NCBI GenBank assembly: GCA_000432515.1
Contig: HF996013.1
Coordinates: 40,199 to 104,198, forward strand
DNA from: Bacteroides sp. CAG:545
GTDB taxonomy: Bacteria > Bacteroidota > Bacteroidia > Bacteroidales > UBA932
Direction: 5' to 3'
Length of the DNA stretch: 64,000 nucleotides
In this document: in pieces, positions 42,641-53,468 of the stretch
How the letters are laid out: every line of letters starts with the position of its first letter
Position numbering within the stretch: the stretch's first letter is position 1
Translations under genes and position numbers: made by a program
Notes under the pieces: model-generated
What the model was told of the DNA's origin: nothing
Database searches by the model: none
What the model saw: the letters and a program-made list of their open reading frames with translations, nothing else

Positions 42641-43854
42641 AATTTCCCTCCGAAACCTTTGGCGAGACCGCCTTCACTCGTCTCCTTATACAGGGAAGGA
42701 ATGTCGTGGCCGGTCTGTTTCAGGACCTCAACCACCCTGTCGAATGACACACGATGCTTTCCGTCCGAGAAAGCGGCATAGAGATTAGCATCCAGCGCAC
42801 GAGTTGCGGCAAAAGCATTGCGCTCAATACAAGGGATCTGGACAAGGCCGCACACCGGGTCACAAGTCATACCGAGATGATGTTCCAAAGCCATCTCTGA
42901 AGCATATTCGATCTGAGACGGACTGCCGCCGAAAAGCTGGCTCGCAGCAGCTGCAGCCATTGCACAGGCCACTCCGACTTCCCCCTGGCATCCGACATCC
43001 GCACCGGATATGGAAGCATTGTGCTTCACAACATTGCCGATGATACCGGCAGTTGCAAGAGCGTGGATAATCTTCAGATCGCTGAACTCGTGTCCTTTCT
43101 GGAGATGATAGAGCACACCCGGAACCACACCGCTCGCTCCACAGGTAGGAGCAGTCACGATTTTAGCACCAGATGCATTTTCCTCGCTGACTGCCAATGC
43201 ATAGGCATATACAAGTCCACGTGTCTGAAGGGATTTCTTGTAGCCTGTCGCCTTGATATAGTAGGTCGGAGCCTTACGGGCCAGATGAAGCGGGCCTGGA
43301 AGCACACCTTCACGTTCAATGCCCCTCTCTACAGACTCCTTCATCGCCATCCAGATTTTCTCCAGATAATCCCAGATTTCAGTTCCCTCGCATCTCTCCA
43401 CATACTCCCAGTAGTTCATGCCATTGTCCTCACACCAACGCTGGATATCCGTCAGACGCTCGAGTTCATATACATTGTCAGAAGTGTCGAATCTGTCTCC
43501 GGTAGCCTTGCCTTCAGACAATGCGCCGCCTCCCACACTGTAAACAGTCCAGTCTGCCGTAACATTGCCCTGCTCATCCAATGACTTGAACTGCATGCCG
43601 TTAGGATGAAACGGAAGGAACACTGTCGGCTTCCAGACAATCTCCACTGGTGCCGCTTTCTCGAGTTCATCAGTTATCGCGACATCAGTCATGTGCCCCT
43701 TTCCAGTCGCAGCAAGGCTTCCGTACAATGTCACCTGAAAAGACTTTGCCTCAGGGTGTTCTGAAAGAAAAATCTGCGCAGCCCTCATCGGTCCCATCGT
43801 ATGACTGCTCGAAGGACCGCGTCCAATTTTATATAGCTCTTTGAGTGATTTCAT
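42637..43854 (-). CDS. sdaA: L-serine ammonia-lyase, single-chain iron-sulfur type
   Basis: The 405-residue protein joins the beta domain (N-terminal, RGPSSSHTMGPMRAAQIFL) and the alpha domain (ASGAKIVTAPTCGASGVVPG). The cysteine-rich segments GCQGEVGVACAMAAAA and TCDPVCGLVQIPCIERN supply 4Fe-4S ligands. It converts L-serine to pyruvate and ammonia. The HAL/TAL-type lyase gene ends 41 bp upstream on the same strand, so the two ammonia-lyases probably form one operon for amino-acid use. RidA (5.6 kb) would detoxify the enamine released by such dehydratases. Confidence 0.95.
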   Translation of the reverse strand: MKSLKELYKIGRGPSSSHTMGPMRAAQIFLSEHPEAKSFQVTLYGSLAATGKGHMTDVAITDELEKAAPVEIVWKPTVFLPFHPNGMQFKSLDEQGNVTADWTVYSVGGGALSEGKATGDRFDTSDNVYELERLTDIQRWCEDNGMNYWEYVERCEGTEIWDYLEKIWMAMKESVERGIEREGVLPGPLHLARKAPTYYIKATGYKKSLQTRGLVYAYALAVSEENASGAKIVTAPTCGASGVVPGVLYHLQKGHEFSDLKIIHALATAGIIGNVVKHNASISGADVGCQGEVGVACAMAAAAASQLFGGSPSQIEYASEMALEHHLGMTCDPVCGLVQIPCIERNAFAATRALDANLYAAFSDGKHRVSFDRVVEVLKQTGHDIPSLYKETSEGGLAKGFGGKF

Positions 43855-43895
43855 TTCAATATCTTATTTGTCAAGTTGATTATAGACGGGTCATT

Positions 43896-45428
43896 TTACA
43901 GTTCCACCGGCGAAGACTCCAAAATAAGTTTTTGCAGCGCTCTTATTTCCTGATATTTAGGCGTATCGTCCTTGAATACCGGAACGATTGCGCGGACCCT
44001 GTCGTACAGATTTCTTGTGGCAGGAGCCAGCCTTGACGCGATATCCAGACAGTCCACGGCCTGGACCAATGCCATAAGATGTATAGCGAGAACCTGGCTG
44101 CAGTTCTCCACCACCATGCGGCACAGCAGCGCGGAATTCGTCCCCATACTGACAATGTCCTGATTGTCATTGTTGTTCGGGATGGAATGGACATACATCG
44201 GATTCGACAATGTCTGCGATTCGGCTGTAGTGGAAGTGGCAGTAAACTGTGATGCCTGCAGGCCGTAATTCAGACCGAGGACACCGAGGTTCACGAACGG
44301 AGGCAGGATACCGTTTATTCTGTCATGGAACAGATAGTTCATCTGGCGCTCGGCCAGCATTGTCATCTTGGTAACGGCGATCTTGAGCTTGTCCATCTCG
44401 AACGAGACATAGTCACCATGGAAATTTCCGCCATGAAGGACATTGACGCCCTGCCTGTCCACAATAGGATTGTCATCGACAGCATTGACCTCATCCTCAA
44501 GCACTTGACCTGCACCCGTCCACGTATCATACACCGGTCCGAGTATCTGCGGCACGCATCTGAGCGAGTAATAAGGCTGCACTTTCTGCTTGAACACCTG
44601 CTCCTCCGACTTATGGAAAAGTTCTACCTCACGGCTGCGCAGCATTCCGCTTCCGTCCGACAGAGAACGCATCAGTTGCGCAATACGGTTCTGTCCGGGA
44701 TGATGCTTCAGTTCATTGAGCATATCAGACATGAAATCATCGTAGGAAGAAGCGATTTCATTCATCAGAACTGAGCCGAGAATCTCCCAGCCGAGCAGTC
44801 TGCCGGCCAAGATATGATTCACCACGCCGATACCGGTCATCACGGCCGTCCCGTTCGTAACTGCAAGACCTTCACGGATATACATCTGCAGCGGCTCAAG
44901 TCCAAGCTCAGCCATGACCTCACCCGAAGGTCTGATCCCGCCCTTGTACGAAACCTCGCCTTCGCCTATCAGGGTCAATGCAATATGCGCCAACTGGACC
45001 AGGTCGCCGCTCGCGCCCACGCTTCCGTGACGCGGAACCACAGGACACACGCCATTGTTTATAAATGACACGAGAAGGTCAATGAGGGAGACATGCACGC
45101 CCGAGTGGCCTTCCAGGAATGTCATCAGGCGGGACAGCATCGCCGCCCTAACACAGATGTCAGGCAGTCTCTCCCCCGCTCCGGTAGAGTGGCTTCTTAT
45201 TATATTGTACTGAAGTTCTTTAAGATGATTGTCCTCTATTCTCCACTGAGCCATCGGCCCGAAACCTGTATTGATGCCGTAAATGACTTTGTCTTTAGAG
45301 AATTCTTTCAGAAACTCGTAACTGTCAGTCACTTGACTGCGCAACTTTTCAGAAACGCGGATAGTTTCGCCATGGTAAAGGACCTGTTCTATCTGGGACA
45401 GCGTCAGACGCTCATTGATTTCGATCAT
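43896..45428 (-). CDS. HAL/TAL family aromatic or histidine ammonia-lyase
   Basis: The 510-residue protein (ATG at 45428, MIEINERLTLSQIEQVLYHG; frame opens at 45479) has the MIO-forming triad in SVGASGDLVQLAHIAL and the active-site SH in IIRSHSTGAGE. Segments such as VIYGINTGFGPMAQ, YYSLRCVPQILGPV and VHSIPNNNDNQDIVSMGTNS agree closely with the Flavobacterium johnsoniae tyrosine ammonia-lyase as I remember it, at least as well as with classical HutH. It may therefore release p-coumarate from tyrosine rather than urocanate from histidine. No hutU, hutI or ftcD genes are nearby. Confidence 0.85.
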   Translation of the reverse strand: MIEINERLTLSQIEQVLYHGETIRVSEKLRSQVTDSYEFLKEFSKDKVIYGINTGFGPMAQWRIEDNHLKELQYNIIRSHSTGAGERLPDICVRAAMLSRLMTFLEGHSGVHVSLIDLLVSFINNGVCPVVPRHGSVGASGDLVQLAHIALTLIGEGEVSYKGGIRPSGEVMAELGLEPLQMYIREGLAVTNGTAVMTGIGVVNHILAGRLLGWEILGSVLMNEIASSYDDFMSDMLNELKHHPGQNRIAQLMRSLSDGSGMLRSREVELFHKSEEQVFKQKVQPYYSLRCVPQILGPVYDTWTGAGQVLEDEVNAVDDNPIVDRQGVNVLHGGNFHGDYVSFEMDKLKIAVTKMTMLAERQMNYLFHDRINGILPPFVNLGVLGLNYGLQASQFTATSTTAESQTLSNPMYVHSIPNNNDNQDIVSMGTNSALLCRMVVENCSQVLAIHLMALVQAVDCLDIASRLAPATRNLYDRVRAIVPVFKDDTPKYQEIRALQKLILESSPVEL

Positions 45429-45560
45429 TTCATTGTCATTTAATCTTACAAATGTAATCATTTGGACGACAGAAAACAACCCGGCAGGCCCCGTCAGACA
45501 CGAAAAAAAAGCGGCCGGGGAAAACCCTGACCGCCAATCTTATGTTATATCAAGCAAAAA

Positions 45561-46592
<1,032 letters not shown>

Positions 46593-46636
46593 TTACAACT
46601 TAAAAGTGTACGCAGTGTCCCACTGCAAAAACGATG

Positions 46637-46644
46637 CAAAATTA
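46637..46644 (-). promoter_or_regulatory. Predicted -7 box for gapA
   Basis: The minus strand reads TAATTTTG, matching TAnnTTTG, about 78 bp before the ATG. The gap also holds the divergent surE box. Confidence 0.5.
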
Positions 46645-46667
46645 GGCATTTTTTTGAATATTTGCTC

Positions 46668-46675
46668 TATCTTTG
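46668..46675 (+). promoter_or_regulatory. Predicted -7 box for surE-lpxB
   Basis: TATCTTTG matches the consensus and lies 39 bp before the surE ATG at 46715. The -33 element is not at the ideal spacing. Confidence 0.5.
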
Positions 46676-46714
46676 CACAGAAATTAAAGAGCAAACAGAA
46701 CTATATCGTTTAAT

Positions 46715-47563
46715 ATGAACATATTGATTACCAACGACGACGGATATACCGCAAAAGGCATACACACTTTGGCAGAAATAATGTGCCAATTTGGCAATGT
46801 CACTGTCATTGCCCCGAAGACTCACCAGTCCGGAATGAGCATGGCAGTGTCACTCGGACTCAAGCAGATCGCATACAAAGAGCTGCCTGACGAAAAGCCG
46901 GGCAAGTGGTCTTATCTGGACGCTACTCCGGCAAGCTGCGTGAAATTCGGACTTAACGTTCCTTTTCTCGATCATTTTCCGGATGTCGTGGTAAGCGGAA
47001 TCAACCACGGGTCCAATGCAGCGTCGGCAGCCTGCTATTCAGGAACGCTCGGAGCAGCCGAAGAAGCCGCATTGAACGGAATCCCGGCGATAGGCGTGTC
47101 ATTGGACACATTGTCCCCCGATGCCGACTTTTCCGCGGTTGTCAAGTATTTTCCTGACATTTTCAGGAAACTCATCTCCGATTACCCTACGGAACGCGGC
47201 ATATATTATAATGTAAACTTCCCGAACATCCCGGCAGCGGAGATCAAGGGAATCCGCGTGGGCCATCAGGGACTTGGCAGATGGATAAGAGAGTTCAGGG
47301 ACTGGGATCCGTCCGTTTACAGCAAGCACAAGCTGACTCCGGAAATGTTGGGACAGAGTTCCGTGCCTGTGTGTGAAGAGGGCGAAAAGCTCTACATGAT
47401 GGTGGGAGACTTCCTCGACGACAAGGCAAACAATTCAAGGTCAGACCATTGGATCATGAGAGAGGGATACATCAGCATTGTCCCGAACAATCTTGACGCT
47501 ACCGACTATGCGGAGAAATCCCGACTGGAGAGCGCAGGTTTCGATACCGATTTCGCTAAGTAA
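46715..47563 (+). CDS. surE: 5'/3'-nucleotidase SurE
   Basis: The 282-residue protein has the metal-binding NDDGYTAKGI at its start, SGMSMAVS, and VVSGINHGSNAASAACYSGT (Asn and Ser ligands). SurE dephosphorylates nucleoside monophosphates, often in survival or stress. It is 19 bp upstream of lpxB, a pairing common in Bacteroidota. The length slightly exceeds the E. coli enzyme, with an extended C-terminus. Confidence 0.93.
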   Translation: MNILITNDDGYTAKGIHTLAEIMCQFGNVTVIAPKTHQSGMSMAVSLGLKQIAYKELPDEKPGKWSYLDATPASCVKFGLNVPFLDHFPDVVVSGINHGSNAASAACYSGTLGAAEEAALNGIPAIGVSLDTLSPDADFSAVVKYFPDIFRKLISDYPTERGIYYNVNFPNIPAAEIKGIRVGHQGLGRWIREFRDWDPSVYSKHKLTPEMLGQSSVPVCEEGEKLYMMVGDFLDDKANNSRSDHWIMREGYISIVPNNLDATDYAEKSRLESAGFDTDFAK

Positions 47564-47582
47564 GCGTTAAAAATTTGCGTCA

Positions 47583-48746
47583 ATGAAATACTACATCATA
47601 GCAGGCGAGGCATCCGGCGACCTTCACGGCTCTAACCTGATGCGCGGACTTTACAAAGAAGACCCTGAGGCGGACATCCGTTTCTGGGGCGGTGACCTCA
47701 TGAATGACGTTTACAAGGAACACCAGAGCGGAACCGGACTTGTCCAGGACTACAAGGACGGGGCCATCATCGGATTCGTCCAGGTGCTTCTGAAGGCCAA
47801 AACGTACATGAACAGGTTCAAGCGCTGTTTTTCTGACATTACGGCGTGGTCGCCTGACGTGGTGATTCTCATAGACTACCCTGGATTCAATTTCAGGGTG
47901 GCGGAATGGGCGCACAATAAAGGGTACAAGGTCTATTACTACATAGCCCCCAAAGTCTGGGCTTCACGCGAAGGCCGGATCAAGAAACTGAAGGCTTACG
48001 TGGACAAACTGTTCATCGTATTTCCGTTCGAGATTCCTTATTTCACCAGGAAAGGCATCGACTTCATATACAATGGCAATCCGCTTGTGGACGCCATCGA
48101 CAATTCTGCCGCGCTGAAGGAGACAAGGGAAGAGTTCCTGACACGCAACGGTCTGAAGGACAAGCCGATGATAGCACTGATGGCAGGCTCGAGGACCGGT
48201 GAAATCTCCTCTATGATGCCTGTTTTCATGCAGTTCGCAGACAAGATGAGAGAGCTCGCGCAATATGCTGACTACCAGTTCGTCGTCGCGGCAGCTCCAT
48301 CCAGGTCAATGTCGGACTACGCCCAGTACCTTAAAGGCAGGGAGGCTTATGTCAATGTCGTCTTCGGCGAGAGTTACGCCGTGATACGCCACGCGGAAGC
48401 AGCTGTGGTAAACTCCGGAACTGCTTCACTTGAGACTGCATTGATCGGAACGCCTCAGGTGGTGGCATACAAGGGGGCCGAAGTCAACTTCGTGATAGCC
48501 AAGCAGATAATCAAGATCCGCTTCATCAGTCTCGGAAATCTCATCCTGAACAGAACCTGCTTCAGGGAGCTGCTCCAGTATTATTTCACACCGGACAATG
48601 TGCTGGAAGAGGTGCGCAGAATGATTGAGGACAAGGAATACCGGAACAACATGCTTGCCGGCTATCAGGAGATCCGCAATGCACTCGGCGGACGAGGAGC
48701 CTCAGCAGCAGTAGCAAAGGCAATGATTGAAGAACTCCGCCGATAA
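47583..48746 (+). CDS. lpxB: Lipid-A-disaccharide synthase
   Basis: The 387-residue GT19 enzyme has MKYYIIAGEASGDLHGSNLM at the start, YYIAPKVWASREGRIKKL in the middle and VVNSGTASLETALIGTPQVV in the sugar-nucleotide site. It condenses UDP-2,3-diacylglucosamine with lipid X at the inner membrane to form the lipid A disaccharide, showing a Gram-negative LPS maker. It shares a transcript with surE. Confidence 0.96.
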   Translation: MKYYIIAGEASGDLHGSNLMRGLYKEDPEADIRFWGGDLMNDVYKEHQSGTGLVQDYKDGAIIGFVQVLLKAKTYMNRFKRCFSDITAWSPDVVILIDYPGFNFRVAEWAHNKGYKVYYYIAPKVWASREGRIKKLKAYVDKLFIVFPFEIPYFTRKGIDFIYNGNPLVDAIDNSAALKETREEFLTRNGLKDKPMIALMAGSRTGEISSMMPVFMQFADKMRELAQYADYQFVVAAAPSRSMSDYAQYLKGREAYVNVVFGESYAVIRHAEAAVVNSGTASLETALIGTPQVVAYKGAEVNFVIAKQIIKIRFISLGNLILNRTCFRELLQYYFTPDNVLEEVRRMIEDKEYRNNMLAGYQEIRNALGGRGASAAVAKAMIEELRR

Positions 48747-48756
48747 TTCGGTTGTT

Positions 48757-49416
48757 TCAATACTGTCTCGGGCCGAAAATGTCGGAGCCGATGCGGACCA
48801 TTGTGGCACCGCACTGGACAGCGATTTTGTAATCCTCGGACATGCCGATAGAAAGTTCCTTGAAATCAGTCAGTTGCGGATGAAGTGCCACGAGCCGGTT
48901 CTTAAGTGCAGCGATACGCTCGAAGTCCGCACGGACGACTGATTCATCATCCGTATTGGTAGCCATTCCCATCAAGCCGCAGAAAACCACGTGCGGATAC
49001 ATTGACACGGAATCCAGAACCGCACAGATTTCATCCTCAGTCAGGCCATGCTTGGTCTCCTCCGCCCCGAGATGGAGTTCGAGCAGGATACGGAGCACCT
49101 TGTCATTGGCACTTCCCCATTTTTCTATGTCCTCGAGCAAGTGCACCGAGTCAACAGACTGAATCATAGCAGCATACGGCAAGACAAGCTTCAGTTTGTT
49201 CGTCTGGAGATGTCCGATGAAATGCCATTGGATATCAGACGGAAGGGCATGCACCTTAGCGGCAAACTCCTGCGGTCTGCTCTCACCGAACAGACGCTGT
49301 CCTGCATCATAGGCCTGCATTATCGCCTCGACAGGGTGGAATTTGGAAACTGCCACAAGTCTTACGTCCTGTGGCAGTTCATTATTGAGTTCGGATATTT
49401 TCGATGAAATCGACAT
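48757..49416 (-). CDS. YggS/PROSC family PLP-homeostasis protein
   Basis: The 219-residue protein is a single-domain alanine-racemase-N-type barrel. The PLP lysine lies in VRLVAVSKFHPVEAI, with GESRPQEFAAK, IQWHFIGHLQTNK and LSIGMSEDYKIAVQCGATMV (phosphate-binding). These proteins buffer PLP and have no known catalytic role. It lies 9 bp downstream of the yidC stop, so it belongs to the DUF349-yidC-yggS run. Confidence 0.93.
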   Translation of the reverse strand: MSISSKISELNNELPQDVRLVAVSKFHPVEAIMQAYDAGQRLFGESRPQEFAAKVHALPSDIQWHFIGHLQTNKLKLVLPYAAMIQSVDSVHLLEDIEKWGSANDKVLRILLELHLGAEETKHGLTEDEICAVLDSVSMYPHVVFCGLMGMATNTDDESVVRADFERIAALKNRLVALHPQLTDFKELSIGMSEDYKIAVQCGATMVRIGSDIFGPRQY

Positions 49417-49425
49417 GATTCTGAT

Positions 49426-51330
49426 TTATCTTCTGTTGTTTTTCTGCTGTTGCTGAGCCATCTGACGCTGCATTTTCTGCGCCTCCTCCAACCTCTGCTG
49501 CCATTTGCTCTTAGGGAGCGGCTTGTTCTCGGTCTCCTTCAGTTTCGCAAGCACGTCTTCAGGACGGACAAAGAACTTCTTGATGATCCAGGTCTCAAGC
49601 ATCGTAATCAAGTTTGAAAGCAGGTAGTAGTAAGTCAAACCGGCTGACAGACTGTTACAGATGAAGAACATCATGATAGGCATCATCCACAAACTCATAA
49701 AGCGCATTGTCGCAGTATTCGGGTCGTTAGACGACATCTGTCCCTGCATAGTAACCTTGGAGTAAAGGAACATTGACACTGCCATCAGGAGCGCGAACAA
49801 TGAGATGTGGTCACCCAACAGCGGGATTCTCGTGCCGAAATCCAAAAGCGGAATCGTATCGTAAGCGCTGAGGTCATCTGCCCACAGGAAGGACTGCTGA
49901 CGAAGTTCGATGGAAGCAGGGAAGAAACGGAACATGGCCCAGAGGATAGGCAACTGAAGAAGCATCGGCAGACATCCGCCCATCGGATTCACACCGGCAC
50001 GCTTGTAGAGTTCCATCGTAGCCTGCTGCTTCTTGAGCGCGTCTTCCTGTTTCGGATATTTCTCATTCAATTTATCCATCTCAGGCTTGAGCGCCTGCAT
50101 CTTGGCTGAAGAAGAATATGACTTGTAAGCGAACGGAAGCACCACAATCTTGATGAACAATGTCATAAGAAGGATGATGATACCGAAGTTCGAGATAAAC
50201 TTGTGCAGGAAGTCGAAGAGCGGGATAATCACCCATTTGGTGAACCAGCCGACCATCCATCCTCCCAGAGGAATGATCTTCTCGTACTTCTGTCCATAAG
50301 ATTTCAGTGTACGGTAGTGGTTCGGACCGAAATAGAACTCATTGTCCAGCACCACATTGTCAGAGACCTTGAAATCTCCGCGCATATTTGCACGGCAATG
50401 CATCAGGTCATGAGAAAGGTCTTCCTCAGGGATAAAGTTGATGGCCAATTCTCCTGACGAGAACTGATCTACAGGTCTCATGATGGCAGAGAAGAACTGC
50501 TGCTGGAAAGCGAACCATTCCATACGGTTCTCGATACGCTTGTCGGCATTGCGTCCACGACCGATTTCTTCCGGATTCTTGTCACCGCCGTAGTAGTAGT
50601 CCACTTTGGAATACTGCACCTCGTTCTTGTAGCCTTTTTCCATCCTCGGAATGGTCACATCCCAGTCGAAATCGTAATATGATACATTTCTCGGAATCAC
50701 GCCGTCGAGTCTGATGAATGAGACCTCGTTGGAAACCACGAAAGAACCTTCTGTCAATGAGTATTTCTGCTGGATATATCCCCCGTTGCGGAACGGCAGT
50801 CTCATCACGATGGAGTTGTCCGTCTTTTCTGCCACTGAGAACACGAAATCCTTGGTGTTGATGTTCTCGCCGGCATAGATTCCGATACCCATCTCACTTG
50901 CACCCGGCTTGAAGAGATACAGGTCGGTAGAATCATAATTCCTGTAATTCTTCACTTTCACCGAATACGGCTGAGCGCCCTTGGTGGTGAAAGCTATCGC
51001 AATCTTGTCATTTTCAATGCTGTAGAATGTCTCCTGTGCATCGTGAGCCACGTTCAGCAACGAATCCTTATAAATGGCAGTAAGCGGCGCTGCATAATCC
51101 TTCGCAGGATTTGCACTGTCAATGCTGCCGGCAGCTGCTGTATCCGCTGCCACTGGGAGCCTGCCCGCTATACTGTCCTGAATGTACTGTTCTCTTGCCT
51201 GTACCGCAGCCAATGAATCCAACTGCGCCTGATATGCTACCTGCTTTTCATACTGTTTTGACTGAAACCAGGTGAATCCGAAAAGGACTGCACCAATCAG
51301 CACAAAACCGATAATAGTATTTTTATTCAT
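49426..51330 (-). CDS. yidC: Membrane protein insertase YidC
   Basis: The 634-residue protein has an N-terminal membrane helix (TIIGFVLIGAVLFGFTWFQS), a large periplasmic beta-domain (about 90-340) and the Oxa1 core of five helices at about 360-600 (LPFAYKSYSSSAKMQAL, GGCLPMLLQLPILWAMFRFF). The C-terminus is Gln/Lys-rich. It inserts membrane proteins alone or with SecYEG. The start shares one base with the DUF349 stop (TAATG), so translation is coupled. Confidence 0.96.
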   Translation of the reverse strand: MNKNTIIGFVLIGAVLFGFTWFQSKQYEKQVAYQAQLDSLAAVQAREQYIQDSIAGRLPVAADTAAAGSIDSANPAKDYAAPLTAIYKDSLLNVAHDAQETFYSIENDKIAIAFTTKGAQPYSVKVKNYRNYDSTDLYLFKPGASEMGIGIYAGENINTKDFVFSVAEKTDNSIVMRLPFRNGGYIQQKYSLTEGSFVVSNEVSFIRLDGVIPRNVSYYDFDWDVTIPRMEKGYKNEVQYSKVDYYYGGDKNPEEIGRGRNADKRIENRMEWFAFQQQFFSAIMRPVDQFSSGELAINFIPEEDLSHDLMHCRANMRGDFKVSDNVVLDNEFYFGPNHYRTLKSYGQKYEKIIPLGGWMVGWFTKWVIIPLFDFLHKFISNFGIIILLMTLFIKIVVLPFAYKSYSSSAKMQALKPEMDKLNEKYPKQEDALKKQQATMELYKRAGVNPMGGCLPMLLQLPILWAMFRFFPASIELRQQSFLWADDLSAYDTIPLLDFGTRIPLLGDHISLFALLMAVSMFLYSKVTMQGQMSSNDPNTATMRFMSLWMMPIMMFFICNSLSAGLTYYYLLSNLITMLETWIIKKFFVRPEDVLAKLKETENKPLPKSKWQQRLEEAQKMQRQMAQQQQKNNRR

Positions 51331-53186
51331 TATCTGTTTTCTGTCTCTTCGAGTGATTTAATCTGCATCTCCAGCTCCTTAAGTTCGTTTTTGGCCTCTT
51401 CTATGCGGCTCTGCATCTGCTGGATGAGCGGCTGTGAGTTCTTCGACATAGAGAAGAACCCGATATTGTTTTCATATGTGTCAATGTCCTGCTGAAGTTT
51501 GTTGAACTTCTGGATGAGACGGTCTTTCTCAGACCTGCCCTGTCCTGCGCCACGTGAAGAGCGAGGCACATCGTGGAACTTGGCGGACATCGCATCATTG
51601 TATGCTTTAGCGATTTTTTCTTTCTCCTTGAACGGCACGAAGCCTATGCTCTGCCATTTTTCAGCGAATTTCTGCCTTGCCTCAGCTTTGCTTACACCCT
51701 CCTCCGGCTCATAGGCGTTGATCTCGGCGATCAGCGCTTTTTTCGCTTTCAGGTTTGCAGCATAATTGTTCTCAGGCGTAGCATGCTTGTCCCTCTCGGT
51801 AAAGAACTCATCGCAGGCAGCACGGAAACGCTTCCAGATCTGCTCTGACTTCTTTCTCGGAACAGCGCCGATTTCCTTCCACTGGTTCTGGAGGGCAATG
51901 AACCTGTCTGTGGTCTTCTTCCAGTCAGTACTCGTCTTAAGTGCCTCAGCCTCAGTGATGATGGCCATCTTCTTCTCCAGGTTCCCGTTCATATTGTCCT
52001 TGAACTGGACATAGAAGTCACGCTTGCGTCCGAAGAACTTGTCACAAGCGGCACGGAAACGGTCGTATATCTTCTGGTTTTCCTTCTTGGATGCAAAACC
52101 GATGGTCTTCCACTCCTTCTGGATATCCTCGATTTCCTTGGAGAGGGCGTTCCATTCGTTGGAAGACTTGATGTCTTCCTTATCTGCAATGGCTTCCACC
52201 TTTTCGCACAATGCAGTCTTTGCAACGAGGTTTTCAGCCTGTTTTTCTTTCTGCTCTTCGAAGTAAGCCTGGTATTTCTTGTTGATTACAGATGTTGCAG
52301 CCTTGAATCTGTCCCAGATCTGGTCACGGAACTCTTTTGCGACAGGACCGAATTCCTTCCACTGTTCGTGGAGTTTCTGGAGTTCCTTGAATGCATCCAC
52401 TACATTCTCGTTTTCCGAAAGTCTCTCGGCTTCCTGACAGAACTCTTCCTTAGCCTCCAGGTTCTTCTTGAAGTCAAGGTCTCTCAAGTCCCTGTTGATC
52501 TGCACCTTATCATAGAACTGCTCTACATAGAACTGATAGGTGTCATTCAGATTCCTGAAATTCTGAGCCGGAACAGGACCGGTTTCACGCCATCTGGCCT
52601 GAAGCTCCCTGAATGCAGGGAATGCTGTGCCGAGGTCATCCTGTTTTTCCACCAACGCTTTCAACTCATCTACCACAGCCTGTTTCTTCTTCAGGTTCTC
52701 CTCTCTCTCCTCGTCAAGTTTCCTGTTATACTCAGCTCTTTCTTTCTTATACCTATTATATATAGCTTTGAATCCGTTTTCAAGTGCGGCAAAAGGATTG
52801 GCGAGAATAGAAGGAGTCTCAGTTTCCGCCGATGCCTCTGTTTCAGGCTCAACTGACGGTTCCGCAACAGCCTCAGGCTGCTCCGACTGCTCCGCTTCTA
52901 CTGTGGACTCAGGCACTTCCGGAGTCTCCAAGCCTGCAGCAGCCTTTTCTCTGGACAGTTTCTTATAGAAAGCCGCCTTGATAGCTTCCGCCTCTTTGGA
53001 TTTAGACATACGATCCTCGCTGTCAGCCAGTTCCTGAAATTTCTGAGACAGTTCGGCCAATGACATTTCACTGTAGTCAGGTGTTTCTACAGTTTCGGCC
53101 TTAGTCTCTTCAAGTACGTCTGGTGTCACTTCAGCACCAGGTTTCAATTCTTCACTCATATCAAGTGTATCGATAAAATTAAACAA
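51330..53186 (-). CDS. DUF349 repeat protein
   Basis: The 618-residue acidic/basic helical protein has a low-complexity N-terminus rich in Glu/Ala/Pro (about 1-130). Five tandem DUF349 units follow, each about 70 residues, with the recurring core QWKEIGAVPRKKSEQIWKRF and variants. The C-terminus is a coiled coil. The function is unknown; the gene pairs with yidC across Bacteroidota, pointing to a role near membrane-protein insertion or ribosomes. It has an upstream TATATTTG box (53192-53199), only about 6 bp before the ATG. Confidence 0.88.
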   Translation of the reverse strand: MFNFIDTLDMSEELKPGAEVTPDVLEETKAETVETPDYSEMSLAELSQKFQELADSEDRMSKSKEAEAIKAAFYKKLSREKAAAGLETPEVPESTVEAEQSEQPEAVAEPSVEPETEASAETETPSILANPFAALENGFKAIYNRYKKERAEYNRKLDEEREENLKKKQAVVDELKALVEKQDDLGTAFPAFRELQARWRETGPVPAQNFRNLNDTYQFYVEQFYDKVQINRDLRDLDFKKNLEAKEEFCQEAERLSENENVVDAFKELQKLHEQWKEFGPVAKEFRDQIWDRFKAATSVINKKYQAYFEEQKEKQAENLVAKTALCEKVEAIADKEDIKSSNEWNALSKEIEDIQKEWKTIGFASKKENQKIYDRFRAACDKFFGRKRDFYVQFKDNMNGNLEKKMAIITEAEALKTSTDWKKTTDRFIALQNQWKEIGAVPRKKSEQIWKRFRAACDEFFTERDKHATPENNYAANLKAKKALIAEINAYEPEEGVSKAEARQKFAEKWQSIGFVPFKEKEKIAKAYNDAMSAKFHDVPRSSRGAGQGRSEKDRLIQKFNKLQQDIDTYENNIGFFSMSKNSQPLIQQMQSRIEEAKNELKELEMQIKSLEETENR

Positions 53187-53265
53187 TACGGCAAATATAT
53201 GAATTTAAATCCAAAAAGACCACCGATGCAACTCGTTAATGTAAAATTTTATGTTGGTTCTGCAG

Positions 53266-53370
53266 GTTAGCCAAAAATCAAATTGCGCGTGACCGGTCGG
53301 ACCGGTCACGCGTCAATGTAATCTTAGTAGAGTGCTATTCGTATTAGTTGGTTATTGCCTTGCGGCTAAC
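53266..53370. repeat. Nested palindromic element between trmD and DUF349
   Basis: The core at 53286-53312 is CGCGTGACCGGTC, one G, and its reverse complement, a perfect 13-bp stem that extends by ATTG/CAAT with one bulge. GTTAGCC (53266-53272) and GGCTAAC (53364-53370) enclose it. No T tract follows in either direction, so it is not a normal terminator. The rest of the 282-bp gap (53187-53468) is AT-rich with no gene. Confidence 0.7.
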
Positions 53371-53468
53371 GATTTAAAAAAATCACTTTAACGTTTTATT
53401 AAAACAATGCAAATTTAAGGCAAAAAATCTTATTTGCAAAGTAATTGGCAGATATTTTCTGCAAAATG

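Noticed and set aside
44325..44774. Plus-strand frames inside the ammonia-lyase gene
   Set aside because: Opposite-strand shadows of a strongly conserved enzyme.
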